Shown: positions 1 through 5,257 of the stretch, in pieces
Layout of the letters: each line of letters opens with the position of its first letter
Numbering within the stretch: position 1 is the first letter of the stretch
Origin: Gammaproteobacteria bacterium
GTDB taxonomy: Bacteria; Pseudomonadota; Gammaproteobacteria; GCA-001735895
Assembly: GCA_029288195.1 (NCBI GenBank)
Contig: JARFPR010000226.1
Location: 1 to 6,664, forward strand
DNA: 6,664 bases
Reading direction: 5' to 3'
Notes under the pieces: generated by a model
Database searches by the model: none
Told to the model about the DNA's origin: nothing
The model's input: only the letters and a program-made list of their open reading frames with translations
Position numbers and translations under genes: made by a program

Positions 1-62
1 AAATCACCGACGATTTAACGGTGTTCAACCAAGAACCAGCAAACTGATCCGGGTGCAAACCA

Positions 63-1427
63 TTAGTTGTCAGGATTAACGGAAATAACCACGCGATTAT
101 TCACTGCAGCGATTCGATTCCAGACGCTGGCGGAAACGCCATCGGTTGTTACCGGATAGTCCAGAAGTGGATCGGTATTTCCCAGCGAAACAATCTCGTA
201 GCGAATCTGGCTGTCGGGTCGCTGATTGGCAAGTCGGATGAAGTTGGCGAACGCGATGGATTGACCGAGGCCTAGGTTGTAAGCCTCCTCTGGCGTAATG
301 CCTATCCTGTCGCAATCTACTACCATTAAGTTTTTAGCGGGTACGTAACCATCCGCTCCGGAGACCTTCAGACAGTAGTTCGCGACATGTGTTTCGATAC
401 GCACCACTCCCGCGAAACTAATCGCCTGTAACTGAGCGGTCAATTGTTCGACAATTTTCAACCTGTCGTCACCGAGGGGCTGGTCGCCATAATGATACTC
501 CGCTGCCTGGTTGGCACCCCATTCCAGACTGCTGATGGTTACCGCGTACATGGTGTTCAGCGACTGTTGAATATCACCAATCTGCTCAAGGGCCTGCAGC
601 GAATCTTCTGCGTCGGAAATGCGCTGAGTTTCAAGGGCACGCTGTAACTCCTCCGCGTTGGATAAGCGTTGAGATTCGAGGGTCCGCTGCAACTCGACAT
701 TTTGCACCTGTATTTCCCGCCAGTTTTGTTCCCTTTCCCAGTAAAGCAAGGCAAAAATGATTGTGGAAACTGCCAGCACCACCGCGGCGACACGCGTGAA
801 TCCTGATGATGCTTTCTTATCTGGTATCGGCAATTCGTCGGGTTCTTCCGGTGTTGACGGTCGAATTTCATCGGCAATCCGTGTGGAGATGACTTCGTAG
901 CTATCGAGAATGTCGCGGTGAATGATTGCCCGTTGTTGCTCAAACAAGTCCTGAATGAGAATCCTGAGATTCTGATCCGAAGCCTCGAGTGCTGCAAACT
1001 CGTCGCTGGTTTCGTTGGTCGCCGGTGCATGTTCGCCTATCTGTTGCTGCTTTTCATCGCCAATGATATGTAATGACGCCAACACTTTGGAAACTTCGAC
1101 AGGCGCGACCTCTTTCGGCAACACGCCGACGGCACCCAGGGCACGAGCCTGGCCGACGTATACCTCACCTTTCTTGGAGGTGTACATCATGATCGGAATG
1201 GTCGCCGTTTCTGGATTTTTCTTTATGGCTGATACTGCTTCGAATCCGTCCATGCCCGGCATGAGGTGATCCATAAAGATAACGTCGGGGCGATTGTCGA
1301 TGAGGTAGTCGAGTGCTGCTTCTGCAGACTCTGTAGTATCGACATCGAGCTCATGTGTTTCGAGAACGCGTTTTAGCACGACGCGCGCAGATCTGGAATC
1401 ATCAACAATTAAGGCGGTTTTATTCAC
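63..1427 (-). CDS. Membrane-anchored response regulator: receiver, TM helix, coiled coil, OmpA-like C-terminus
   Basis: This encodes 454 residues from a GTG start. I chose that start because AGGG lies 8 nt upstream and the receiver begins at once (NKTALIVDDSRSAR); the frame is open 34 codons further, but that stretch does not resemble receiver sequence. Residues 1-120 form a complete CheY-like receiver: acidic pair D9/D10, phosphoacceptor D53 in FMDHLMPGMDG, switch T83 and conserved K105. It is closest in style to PilG/PilH-type receivers. A polar linker (about 121-208) leads to one hydrophobic helix (211-230), a coiled coil (about 231-292) with two 15-residue repeats, and a C-terminal region (about 335-450). 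That region resembles the OmpA/MotB fold: IETHVANY, then LGLGQSIAFANFI, then a terminal NNRVVISV like the NRRVEI strand. The usual peptidoglycan-contacting Asp of the GHTD motif is missing, so binding is doubtful. Predicted topology is receiver in the cytoplasm and C-terminus in the periplasm. The receiver and membrane anchor are secure; the OmpA assignment is moderate. Confidence 0.9.
   Translation of the reverse strand: MNKTALIVDDSRSARVVLKRVLETHELDVDTTESAEAALDYLIDNRPDVIFMDHLMPGMDGFEAVSAIKKNPETATIPIMMYTSKKGEVYVGQARALGAVGVLPKEVAPVEVSKVLASLHIIGDEKQQQIGEHAPATNETSDEFAALEASDQNLRILIQDLFEQQRAIIHRDILDSYEVISTRIADEIRPSTPEEPDELPIPDKKASSGFTRVAAVVLAVSTIIFALLYWEREQNWREIQVQNVELQRTLESQRLSNAEELQRALETQRISDAEDSLQALEQIGDIQQSLNTMYAVTISSLEWGANQAAEYHYGDQPLGDDRLKIVEQLTAQLQAISFAGVVRIETHVANYCLKVSGADGYVPAKNLMVVDCDRIGITPEEAYNLGLGQSIAFANFIRLANQRPDSQIRYEIVSLGNTDPLLDYPVTTDGVSASVWNRIAAVNNRVVISVNPDN
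603..692 (-). repeat. Tandem 15-residue (45-bp) repeat in the coiled coil
   Basis: Residues 246-260 (LQRTLESQRLSNAEE) and 261-275 (LQRALETQRISDAED) are adjacent copies, identical at 10 of 15 positions with conservative changes elsewhere. By eye the DNA copies match at about 33 of 45 positions, so this is an old in-frame duplication that lengthened the predicted periplasmic stalk. Confidence 0.75.
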
Positions 1428-1587
1428 CTGTGTCACCCTGATTAGCCAGGTAATCGCACCAGTCCCGCGCAAGACAGGCAAAATGGAGGCGCGAAACAAC
1501 CGAATATATCCATTTCCGCTAGCGTCCAATTTGCCCGATTATGTCGTGAGACGGGCTCAACTCGTTGAAAACTGCTGGATTTACTGA

Positions 1588-1599
1588 TGGTTTAAACCA
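1588..1599. promoter_or_regulatory. 12-bp perfect palindrome TGGTTTAAACCA
   Basis: TGGTTTAAACCA is its own reverse complement and is flanked by TGA on the left and ATCA on the right, so the symmetry nearly continues with one extra base. It lies between divergent genes, as an operator would. No regulator can be named and chance occurrence is possible. Confidence 0.25.
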
Positions 1600-1676
1600 A
1601 TCAATTCATCGTAACGGTCACGTATTTCGTGATAAAGAGGCGTTAGTCGAAATCCAGGCCCTGCGGCACAATCAGC

Positions 1677-1799
1677 ATGAAATGGTCACATATCAAAGAT
1701 GAGATTTCTGTGCTCGCAGTAAATATTGTAGATAAAGAATTTAAAAAGATTAGATTTTCTGCCGACGGCAATCTGCAACAACATGCCCTCAGAGTGTAA
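1677..1799 (+). CDS. Possible 40-residue small ORF, doubtful
   Basis: ATG to TAA gives 40 residues, beginning MKWSHIKDEISVLAV and ending GNLQQHALRV. The composition is protein-like: a mix of charged and hydrophobic residues with no low-complexity stretch. No good ribosome binding site precedes the ATG, and an in-frame TAG lies 11 codons upstream. I do not recognise it. It could be a small protein, a gene remnant or chance. The ORF on the opposite strand over the same stretch looks no better. Confidence 0.18.
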   Translation: MKWSHIKDEISVLAVNIVDKEFKKIRFSADGNLQQHALRV

Positions 1800-1918
1800 G
1801 ACCGTTGAATGATGCCCAGGCTAGCACGAAGGGGCACCGTAATTTCTGGATAAACTCTGGTTCAGAATCTAGAAATAATACAGACTGCGATCCGACGATG
1901 TTTAACTCAGACTCCTAA

Positions 1919-2842
1919 ATGATGGAAATCGCCAGCCGCGATAATTTGAAGATTGCTGTAAGTGCAGTGCTAATAGCTTGTTTTTCGCTGTCCCTTGGCG
2001 ATTCCTTAATTAAGCAGCAAAGTGCATCCTTTGTTATTTGGCAGATCTTCCTGGTGCGCTCAGCGATAGCAATTCCGTTTTTGATTTACTTCGTACGGAT
2101 TCGCAGTTGTGAAGTGACTATCAAGCCCATGCATATGGGCTGGACCCTCCTGCGAAGTTTTATCCTGGTATCTATGTGGGTCTTTTATTTTGTGGCTTTG
2201 CCCCATATTGAACTCGCGGTTGCCGCCGCTGCATACTATACCTTGCCTCTTTTTATTATGCTGTTAGCAGCAATACTCCTGGGCGAAACAATTACCACGA
2301 GGGGCTGGATTGCGGTGGTACTGGGCTTTATCGGCATATTGCTAATTCTGCAACCGCAAGCAGATGACTTCAACGCCTACGCATTGCTGCCGGTCGTTGC
2401 AGCGATATGTTATGCCTGCGCAATGATCATGACCCGCAGCAAATGCCGGCATGAACAACCGGCTGTGCTCTCGCTATGGTTAAATGTCAGTTTTGTCGGT
2501 GTTGGCGCAGTTGCGCTGCTGGTCCTTTACCTATGCGATCTGGATGCTGAAACTCGGGCATTGAATTCCTTCCTGTTGGGTGAATGGACGCCGATGTGGT
2601 TAGATGAGTGGCGCATTATGGCGTTGCTTGCGATCGCCTTCGTTGTCGGTAGCGTCGGTGCTGCGATAGCTTATCAAAAGGGACCTTCATCTATAATCGC
2701 GGTATATGATTACTCATATGTGGCTTTCGCGGTGATATGGGGAGTGTTGATCTTCGCTGAAATCCCGGCCCCGCTGGTAACCGTTGGAATCGTAATGATT
2801 GTAGCGGCAGGTATAATTTCGATTCGGCAACGATCAAGCTAG
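1919..2842 (+). CDS. EamA/DMT-superfamily transporter (10 TM), substrate unknown
   Basis: This encodes 307 residues, the usual size for a two-repeat EamA (drug/metabolite transporter) protein of the inner membrane. About ten hydrophobic helices can be traced: roughly 11-30, 36-58, 73-95, 97-120, 128-145, 153-171, 183-206, 232-251, 257-279 and 282-301. The first repeat ends with the typical AAYYTLPLFIMLLAAILLGE, and the second with YDYSYVAFAVIWGVLIFAE; each has the glutamate closing the helix. Members usually export metabolites such as amino acids, but sequence alone does not give the substrate here. Two adjacent ATG codons (1919, 1922) could start it and neither has a strong Shine-Dalgarno site. 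It is transcribed away from the response regulator and is separated from the next operon by over 500 bases, so it is probably its own unit. Confidence 0.93.
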   Translation: MMEIASRDNLKIAVSAVLIACFSLSLGDSLIKQQSASFVIWQIFLVRSAIAIPFLIYFVRIRSCEVTIKPMHMGWTLLRSFILVSMWVFYFVALPHIELAVAAAAYYTLPLFIMLLAAILLGETITTRGWIAVVLGFIGILLILQPQADDFNAYALLPVVAAICYACAMIMTRSKCRHEQPAVLSLWLNVSFVGVGAVALLVLYLCDLDAETRALNSFLLGEWTPMWLDEWRIMALLAIAFVVGSVGAAIAYQKGPSSIIAVYDYSYVAFAVIWGVLIFAEIPAPLVTVGIVMIVAAGIISIRQRSS

Positions 2843-2953
2843 ATAATTAGTGCCTGCACAGGTTTTAATCTGCCCAATGTAGCGCTTCATCTCGTTCGGT
2901 TGGGCAACACTCGTCGACCCTGTTTTTTCACCGACAGTACAACAGGTCTATCT

Positions 2954-3010
2954 TGATTGATTGCGTGAGTAGGCCTGAGTCCGTCTCCAAAATTCCTTAT
3001 TAATCAATCA
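2954..3010. repeat. Inverted repeat, 9-bp arms TGATTGATT/AATCAATCA
   Basis: Nine perfectly complementary bases at 2954-2962 and 3002-3010 enclose 39 nt. G-U pairs could lengthen the stem by one at each end. As RNA this would be an AT-rich stem; as DNA it could be a pair of operator half-sites just upstream of the candidate promoter. No known RNA family is recognised. Confidence 0.3.
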
Positions 3011-3034
3011 GTTTCGGTCTCCGCGTAGACTAAT

Positions 3035-3044
3035 TTGTTAACAA
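3035..3044. promoter_or_regulatory. Palindrome TTGTTAACAA upstream of the candidate promoter
   Basis: A perfect 10-bp palindrome centred at 3039/3040 ends 14 bp before the proposed -35 box. After one mismatch on each side the symmetry continues with AA/TT. Position and symmetry fit an operator for the downstream operon, but no regulator can be named. Confidence 0.3.
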
Positions 3045-3058
3045 TTTTTTGTAACTAA

Positions 3059-3086
3059 TTGAAACGTAACAACTACAAAATTTAAT
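3059..3086 (+). promoter_or_regulatory. Candidate sigma-70 promoter of the thioredoxin/DUF4266/DUF3570/ApbE operon
   Basis: TTGAAA (3059-3064) and TTTAAT (3081-3086) each match the -35 and -10 consensus at five of six positions, with a 16-bp spacer. Transcription would begin near 3093, at the edge of the 32-bp direct repeat, and leave a leader of about 275 nt before the first main gene. The region is AT-rich, so a chance match is possible. Confidence 0.42.
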
Positions 3087-3095
3087 CAAATTGTT

Positions 3096-3159
3096 TTGTG
3101 AATTTTTCCCACATTAATTGATTTGTATTGTGAATTTTTCCCATATGAATTGATTTGGC
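3096..3159 (+). repeat. Two tandem copies of a 32-bp AT-rich repeat
   Basis: Copy 1 (3096-3127) and copy 2 (3128-3159) both begin TTGTGAATTTTTCCCA and continue to AATTGATTTG. They differ at two of the first 30 positions; the last two bases diverge. A third, degenerate version (AATTTTTTG...TAATTGA, about 3043-3062) overlaps the -35 box. With a 32-bp period, about three helical turns, a protein bound to each copy would face the same side of the DNA. The repeats may be operator sites or simply a slippage duplication. Confidence 0.8.
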
Positions 3160-3204
3160 AGAGGGGGATAGTGTCGACTCGGCATCTCAGGAGAGTCATT
3201 GCAA

Positions 3205-3276
3205 ATGGACACATTGCGTATCACCACCATCTCTATTTCTTACGGCGTTTGCGCTCGCTTGCCGGGATCGATATGA
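3205..3276 (+). CDS. Possible leader peptide, 23 residues
   Basis: The ATG follows a strong Shine-Dalgarno AGGAGA (3189-3194) at 10 nt spacing, the best ribosome site in this leader, and encodes MDTLRITTISISYGVCARLP plus three residues before TGA. I recognise no family. Lying in the leader between the candidate promoter and the thioredoxin gene, it could be a regulatory leader peptide, a small protein or a remnant. The stop overlaps the next ATG as ATGA. Confidence 0.27.
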   Translation: MDTLRITTISISYGVCARLPGSI

Positions 3277-3335
3277 ATCCTGGCGTGTCGGGAATCTTCC
3301 CGTTTGCGGAACAAGTGCTACCCATATTCGCCTAA
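3273..3335 (+). CDS. Possible coupled mini-ORF, 20 residues
   Basis: It starts at the ATGA overlap with the preceding mini-ORF and encodes MNPGVSGIFPFAEQVLPIFA. It spans the CGGGAA/TTCCCG hairpin and ends just inside the CTAACC/GGTTAG hairpin, 33 nt before the thioredoxin ATG. It has no ribosome site of its own, so any translation would depend on coupling. A frameshifted remnant of one longer small gene is an alternative. Confidence 0.15.
   Translation: MNPGVSGIFPFAEQVLPIFA
3289..3302 (+). other. Short hairpin CGGGA-ATCT-TCCCG in the leader
   Basis: CGGGAA and TTCCCG are complementary; sterically this is a 5-bp stem with a 4-base loop. Only three T residues follow, so it would be a poor terminator and is better viewed as possible leader structure. 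Confidence 0.3.
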
Positions 3336-3348
3336 CCGTTTTGGTTAG
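3332..3348 (+). other. Short hairpin CTAACC-GTTTT-GGTTAG before the thioredoxin gene
   Basis: A 6-bp perfect stem with a 5-base loop ends 20 nt before the chosen ATG and just upstream of its GAGAGA ribosome site. It could influence translation of the first gene. No T-run follows, so it is not a terminator. Confidence 0.35.
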
Positions 3349-3368
3349 TGCCCTTCGAGAGACAACTT

Positions 3369-3872
3369 ATGATGCAAAAATTACACAAAACCAGTCTCGT
3401 TGTTGCGTTAATGGTTTTCAGTTTTTTACCGGGGTCAGCCTATTCAGTAGAGGTTGATCAAAAGGCACCTAAATTCTCGGTGCAGAACCTGCTTGACGGC
3501 GAGCATGTCTCGCTGGAGCAGCTTAAGGGCAAAGTCGTATATCTAGACTTCTGGGCTTCATGGTGCCCGCCCTGCCTGAAGTCTTTTCCTTTTATGGAGG
3601 AGTTAAAGCAAAAATATAGCAAACGAGGGCTGGTGGTGATTGCTGTCGGCCTGGATGAAAATTTTGAGGATGCATGGGTTTTTCTGAACCAGACCCAGGC
3701 GAGCTTTGTCATTGCACATAATAATCGAGGTGATATTGCGACACTGTATGATGTGCAAGCCATGCCCAGTAGTTACCTGATTGGTCGTGACGGCAAAGTA
3801 AAACTGCGCCATCTAGGCTTCAATGCCGGCGATAAGGATAAGTTACAGAGAAAAATTGAAAGCGTTCTCTAG
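3369..3872 (+). CDS. TlpA/ResA-like periplasmic thioredoxin-family protein
   Basis: This encodes 167 residues. The ATG at 3369 is preferred over an in-frame GTG at 3348, because GAGAGA lies about 8 nt upstream and the protein then begins with a standard signal peptide: basic MMQKLHK, a hydrophobic core, and likely cleavage after PGSAYS (residue 26). The mature part is an AhpC/TSA-type thioredoxin fold. It has QKAPKFSVQNLLDG with SLEQLKGKVVYLDFWASW, the active site C66-P-P-C69, and cis-proline P133 in AMPSSYLIG. Such proteins act in the periplasm as thiol reductants or oxidants and usually depend on DsbD/CcdA for electrons; no such partner is in the window. It is the first main gene of the operon, 40 nt before DUF4266. 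A plausible job is keeping the Cys-Gly-Cys tail of DUF4266 in the right redox state, but that is inference. No strong alternative identity. Confidence 0.93.
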   Translation: MMQKLHKTSLVVALMVFSFLPGSAYSVEVDQKAPKFSVQNLLDGEHVSLEQLKGKVVYLDFWASWCPPCLKSFPFMEELKQKYSKRGLVVIAVGLDENFEDAWVFLNQTQASFVIAHNNRGDIATLYDVQAMPSSYLIGRDGKVKLRHLGFNAGDKDKLQRKIESVL

Positions 3873-3891
3873 CTATTCAATCCTGCCGATT

Positions 3892-3910
3892 ATCTAGAAA
3901 TAGATTTCTA
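3892..3910 (+). promoter_or_regulatory. Overlapping inverted repeats at the DUF4266 translation start
   Basis: TAGAAAT-AG-ATTTCTA (3895-3910) is a perfect 7-bp inverted repeat ending two bases before the ATG. Overlapping it, ATCTA-GAAA-TAGAT (3892-3905) forms an alternative stem with a GNRA-type loop. The two are mutually exclusive and occupy the place where a ribosome site would be; no good Shine-Dalgarno is visible otherwise. They may set translation of the lipoprotein or be a DNA operator. Confidence 0.3.
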
Positions 3911-3912
3911 AT

Positions 3913-4134
3913 ATGAATATCCGAAACGCTATTATTTTGGCGACTTGTTTCGTCTTACTGAGTTCCGGTTGTGCCATCGACCTTAAACCCTGGGAACGGG
4001 GTGTTCTGGCCAAGCCACATATGTCGGTTGAGCGAGACCCTTTGCAGCGCACCATTCGTGAGCAGGTCGTGACCAGCAAGGAATCTTCATCGGGCGGCTT
4101 TAGTGTTGTCGGGGGCGGCTGTGGCTGCAACTGA
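3913..4134 (+). CDS. DUF4266 small lipoprotein with C-terminal GGGCGCN
   Basis: This encodes 73 residues. Residues 1-19 are a lipoprotein signal peptide (MNIRN, then the hydrophobic IILATCFVLL) with lipobox SSGC and lipidated C20. Position -3 is Ser where Leu is commoner. The mature 54 residues show the marks of DUF4266: DLKPWERGVLAKPHM (24-37), a DP motif, SKES (55-58), then a glycine-rich tail ending GGGCGCN with C70 and C72. The function of the family is unknown to me. The invariant-looking Cys-Gly-Cys end suggests metal binding, a redox pair or a site of modification. The residue after C20 is Ala, not Asp, so outer-membrane sorting is likely. The end of the gene overlaps the GTG start of DUF3570 by 14 nt, which ties their translation together. 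Family recognition is firm; the role is open. Confidence 0.9.
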   Translation: MNIRNAIILATCFVLLSSGCAIDLKPWERGVLAKPHMSVERDPLQRTIREQVVTSKESSSGGFSVVGGGCGCN

Positions 4135-5248
4135 ACAATATCTAAAAAGCCTGATGACAGCCGCCCTGGCATTACCTGGAATTGCCATGGGAGCCACTTT
4201 GCTTGATGCCGGCGATATCCCTGTTACTTACAAGCGTCTCAGCTACGAAGAGGATAACTTGATGGAGGTAGAAGCTGATTATATTAATCTGGGTATTCCG
4301 ATTAATTCTAAAAATGATCTGCTGGTGGCCCTCGAATATGAAACCATGTCTGGCGCCTCACCCATATTTTATACACCGGGACCCGGTGACGAGATAGTCG
4401 AGGTAACCAGCGGTGCATCGATTACGGACGAACGCACGGCAGTCTCGTTCAATTTCCGTCACTTAACTGACAACGGGATGCTTTCCATTACTCCTGCTGG
4501 CTCCGACGAAAACGATTACGAGTCCTATTCCGTTACAACTGAATATCAATGGAACCGCAATAATAACAATACTACTTATTCGGTTGGTGCCGGCTATGCA
4601 GACGATAACGTAAGTGCAACCGGACAAGACTTGAATGAAGACAAGGAAGGCGCAAGTTTGTTTCTCGGCGTTACACAGGTGCTTGATTCTCACTCCCTGT
4701 TACAACTGAATCTGTCTTTGGCCGAGGAATCCGGATATCTGAGCGATCCCTATAAACTTGTCCTGGTTGATAACGCCATTCTTTCTGACAATCGACCCGA
4801 GGAACGTGGGCAGACTGCATTCCTGATGCGATATATTAATTACATCGAAGAAGATGCGTCGCTGCATTTGGCGTATCGTTATTTTGATGACGACTGGGGA
4901 ATTAAAGGGCATACACTGGAAACTTCCTGGAACCAGGAACTTTCTAATAACTGGTTAGTTTCATACAATTTTCGTTACTACCAGCAAGACAAGGCTGAGT
5001 TTTATGCGCCATTTTTCTCTGCTCCACGACCTGATGGTATCTATTCAAGTGATTATCGACTGGCAAGCTATGGTTCTGTTTTAGTTGGTTTCAAGCTCGA
5101 AAAAACTTTCAGTAGCAACACCAGCCTGGATATTAATATCGAGTACTATACTCGTCGTGGAGATCTCAAAATAAGCGGTGACTATTCAACCGATCCCGAG
5201 GAACTGACAAGTACTATGGTTACATTTGGTATAAGCCATACGTTTTAA
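4121..5248 (+). CDS. DUF3570 outer-membrane beta-barrel protein with two SGAS motifs
   Basis: This encodes 375 residues from GTG 4121. I chose it because it gives a normal signal peptide (MAATEQYLKSL, then MTAALALPGIAMGA, cleavage near residue 25) and couples to the DUF4266 stop. An in-frame GTG at 4103 and an ATG at 4154 are alternatives. After an N-terminal region typical of DUF3570 (ITYKR-like VTYKRLSYEEDNLMEVEAD), the protein is a series of amphipathic strands with polar turns and ends in SHTF. A terminal Phe is the usual beta-barrel assembly signal, so it should sit in the outer membrane. Residues 77-80 (TMSGASP) and 97-100 (TSGASITDER) are two SGAS tetrapeptides resembling FMN-attachment sites of ApbE enzymes, whose gene follows 9 nt downstream in the same frame. 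Function of the family is not established. The barrel call is strong; flavinylation is a hypothesis. Confidence 0.9.
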   Translation: MAATEQYLKSLMTAALALPGIAMGATLLDAGDIPVTYKRLSYEEDNLMEVEADYINLGIPINSKNDLLVALEYETMSGASPIFYTPGPGDEIVEVTSGASITDERTAVSFNFRHLTDNGMLSITPAGSDENDYESYSVTTEYQWNRNNNNTTYSVGAGYADDNVSATGQDLNEDKEGASLFLGVTQVLDSHSLLQLNLSLAEESGYLSDPYKLVLVDNAILSDNRPEERGQTAFLMRYINYIEEDASLHLAYRYFDDDWGIKGHTLETSWNQELSNNWLVSYNFRYYQQDKAEFYAPFFSAPRPDGIYSSDYRLASYGSVLVGFKLEKTFSSNTSLDINIEYYTRRGDLKISGDYSTDPEELTSTMVTFGISHTF

Positions 5249-5257
5249 GATAAAAAG

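Larger units (their letters stand above)
1428..1918. other. Divergent intergenic region between the response regulator and the EamA exporter
   Basis: Nothing here is clearly coding. It must hold the promoters of both divergent genes, but I see no convincing sigma-70 pair. On the minus strand TTGGAC (1524-1529) and TATATT (1503-1508) are separated by only 15 bp, which makes a weak candidate for the response regulator. A 12-bp palindrome lies at 1588-1599, and a small hairpin TCACG-TATTT-CGTGA at 1618-1632. A 40-codon ORF at 1677-1799 is listed separately with low confidence. Confidence 0.6.
2843..3368 (+). other. Long intergenic region and leader upstream of the thioredoxin/ApbE operon
   Basis: No convincing gene lies here. 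The first half contains inverted repeats with long loops: TGCCCAA/TTGGGCA (2871-2877 with 2900-2906), CCTGTT/AACAGG (2919-2924 with 2941-2946) and TGATTGATT/AATCAATCA (2954-2962 with 3002-3010). None is followed by a proper T-run, so I do not call a terminator for the EamA gene. The second half is very AT-rich (about 3031-3157), with a palindrome, a candidate promoter and a 32-bp direct repeat. From about 3158 to the tlpA-like start the composition returns to normal, and there are two tiny coupled ORFs and two short hairpins. Confidence 0.7.

Noticed and set aside
1..62. End of a plus-strand gene entering from the left (a frame ending in ITDDLTVFNQEPAN and TGA at 45-47)
   Set aside because: Two plus-strand frames are open over this short stretch, and about 15 codons cannot decide whether either is real.
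1428..1529. A 34-codon N-terminal extension of the response regulator from an upstream ATG
   Set aside because: The extension does not resemble receiver sequence, while GTG 1427 has AGGG at 8 nt and starts the receiver exactly where such domains begin.
1643..1837. A 64-residue minus-strand ORF in the divergent gap
   Set aside because: Cysteine-rich, irregular composition, no ribosome site and no recognisable family; treated as chance.
2863..2910. Rho-independent terminator after the EamA gene
   Set aside because: The available stems are short or have 22-base loops, and none is followed by a T-run.
3331..3350. Integron attC-like core (GCCTAAC ... GGTTAG)
   Set aside because: The arms are only 5 bases apart, no paired inner boxes exist, and the right side does not fit GTTRRRY; a simple hairpin explains it.
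3155..3457. A 100-residue ORF overlapping the start of the thioredoxin gene
   Set aside because: It runs out of frame through the signal peptide region of a secure gene, has no known motifs and looks like a shadow; the overlapping 70-residue ORF at 3123-3335 is likewise not protein-like.
1867..3902. Shared 11-mer ATCTAGAAATA before the EamA gene (1867) and before DUF4266 (3892)
   Set aside because: Short, AT-rich and in different positions relative to the genes; likely coincidence.
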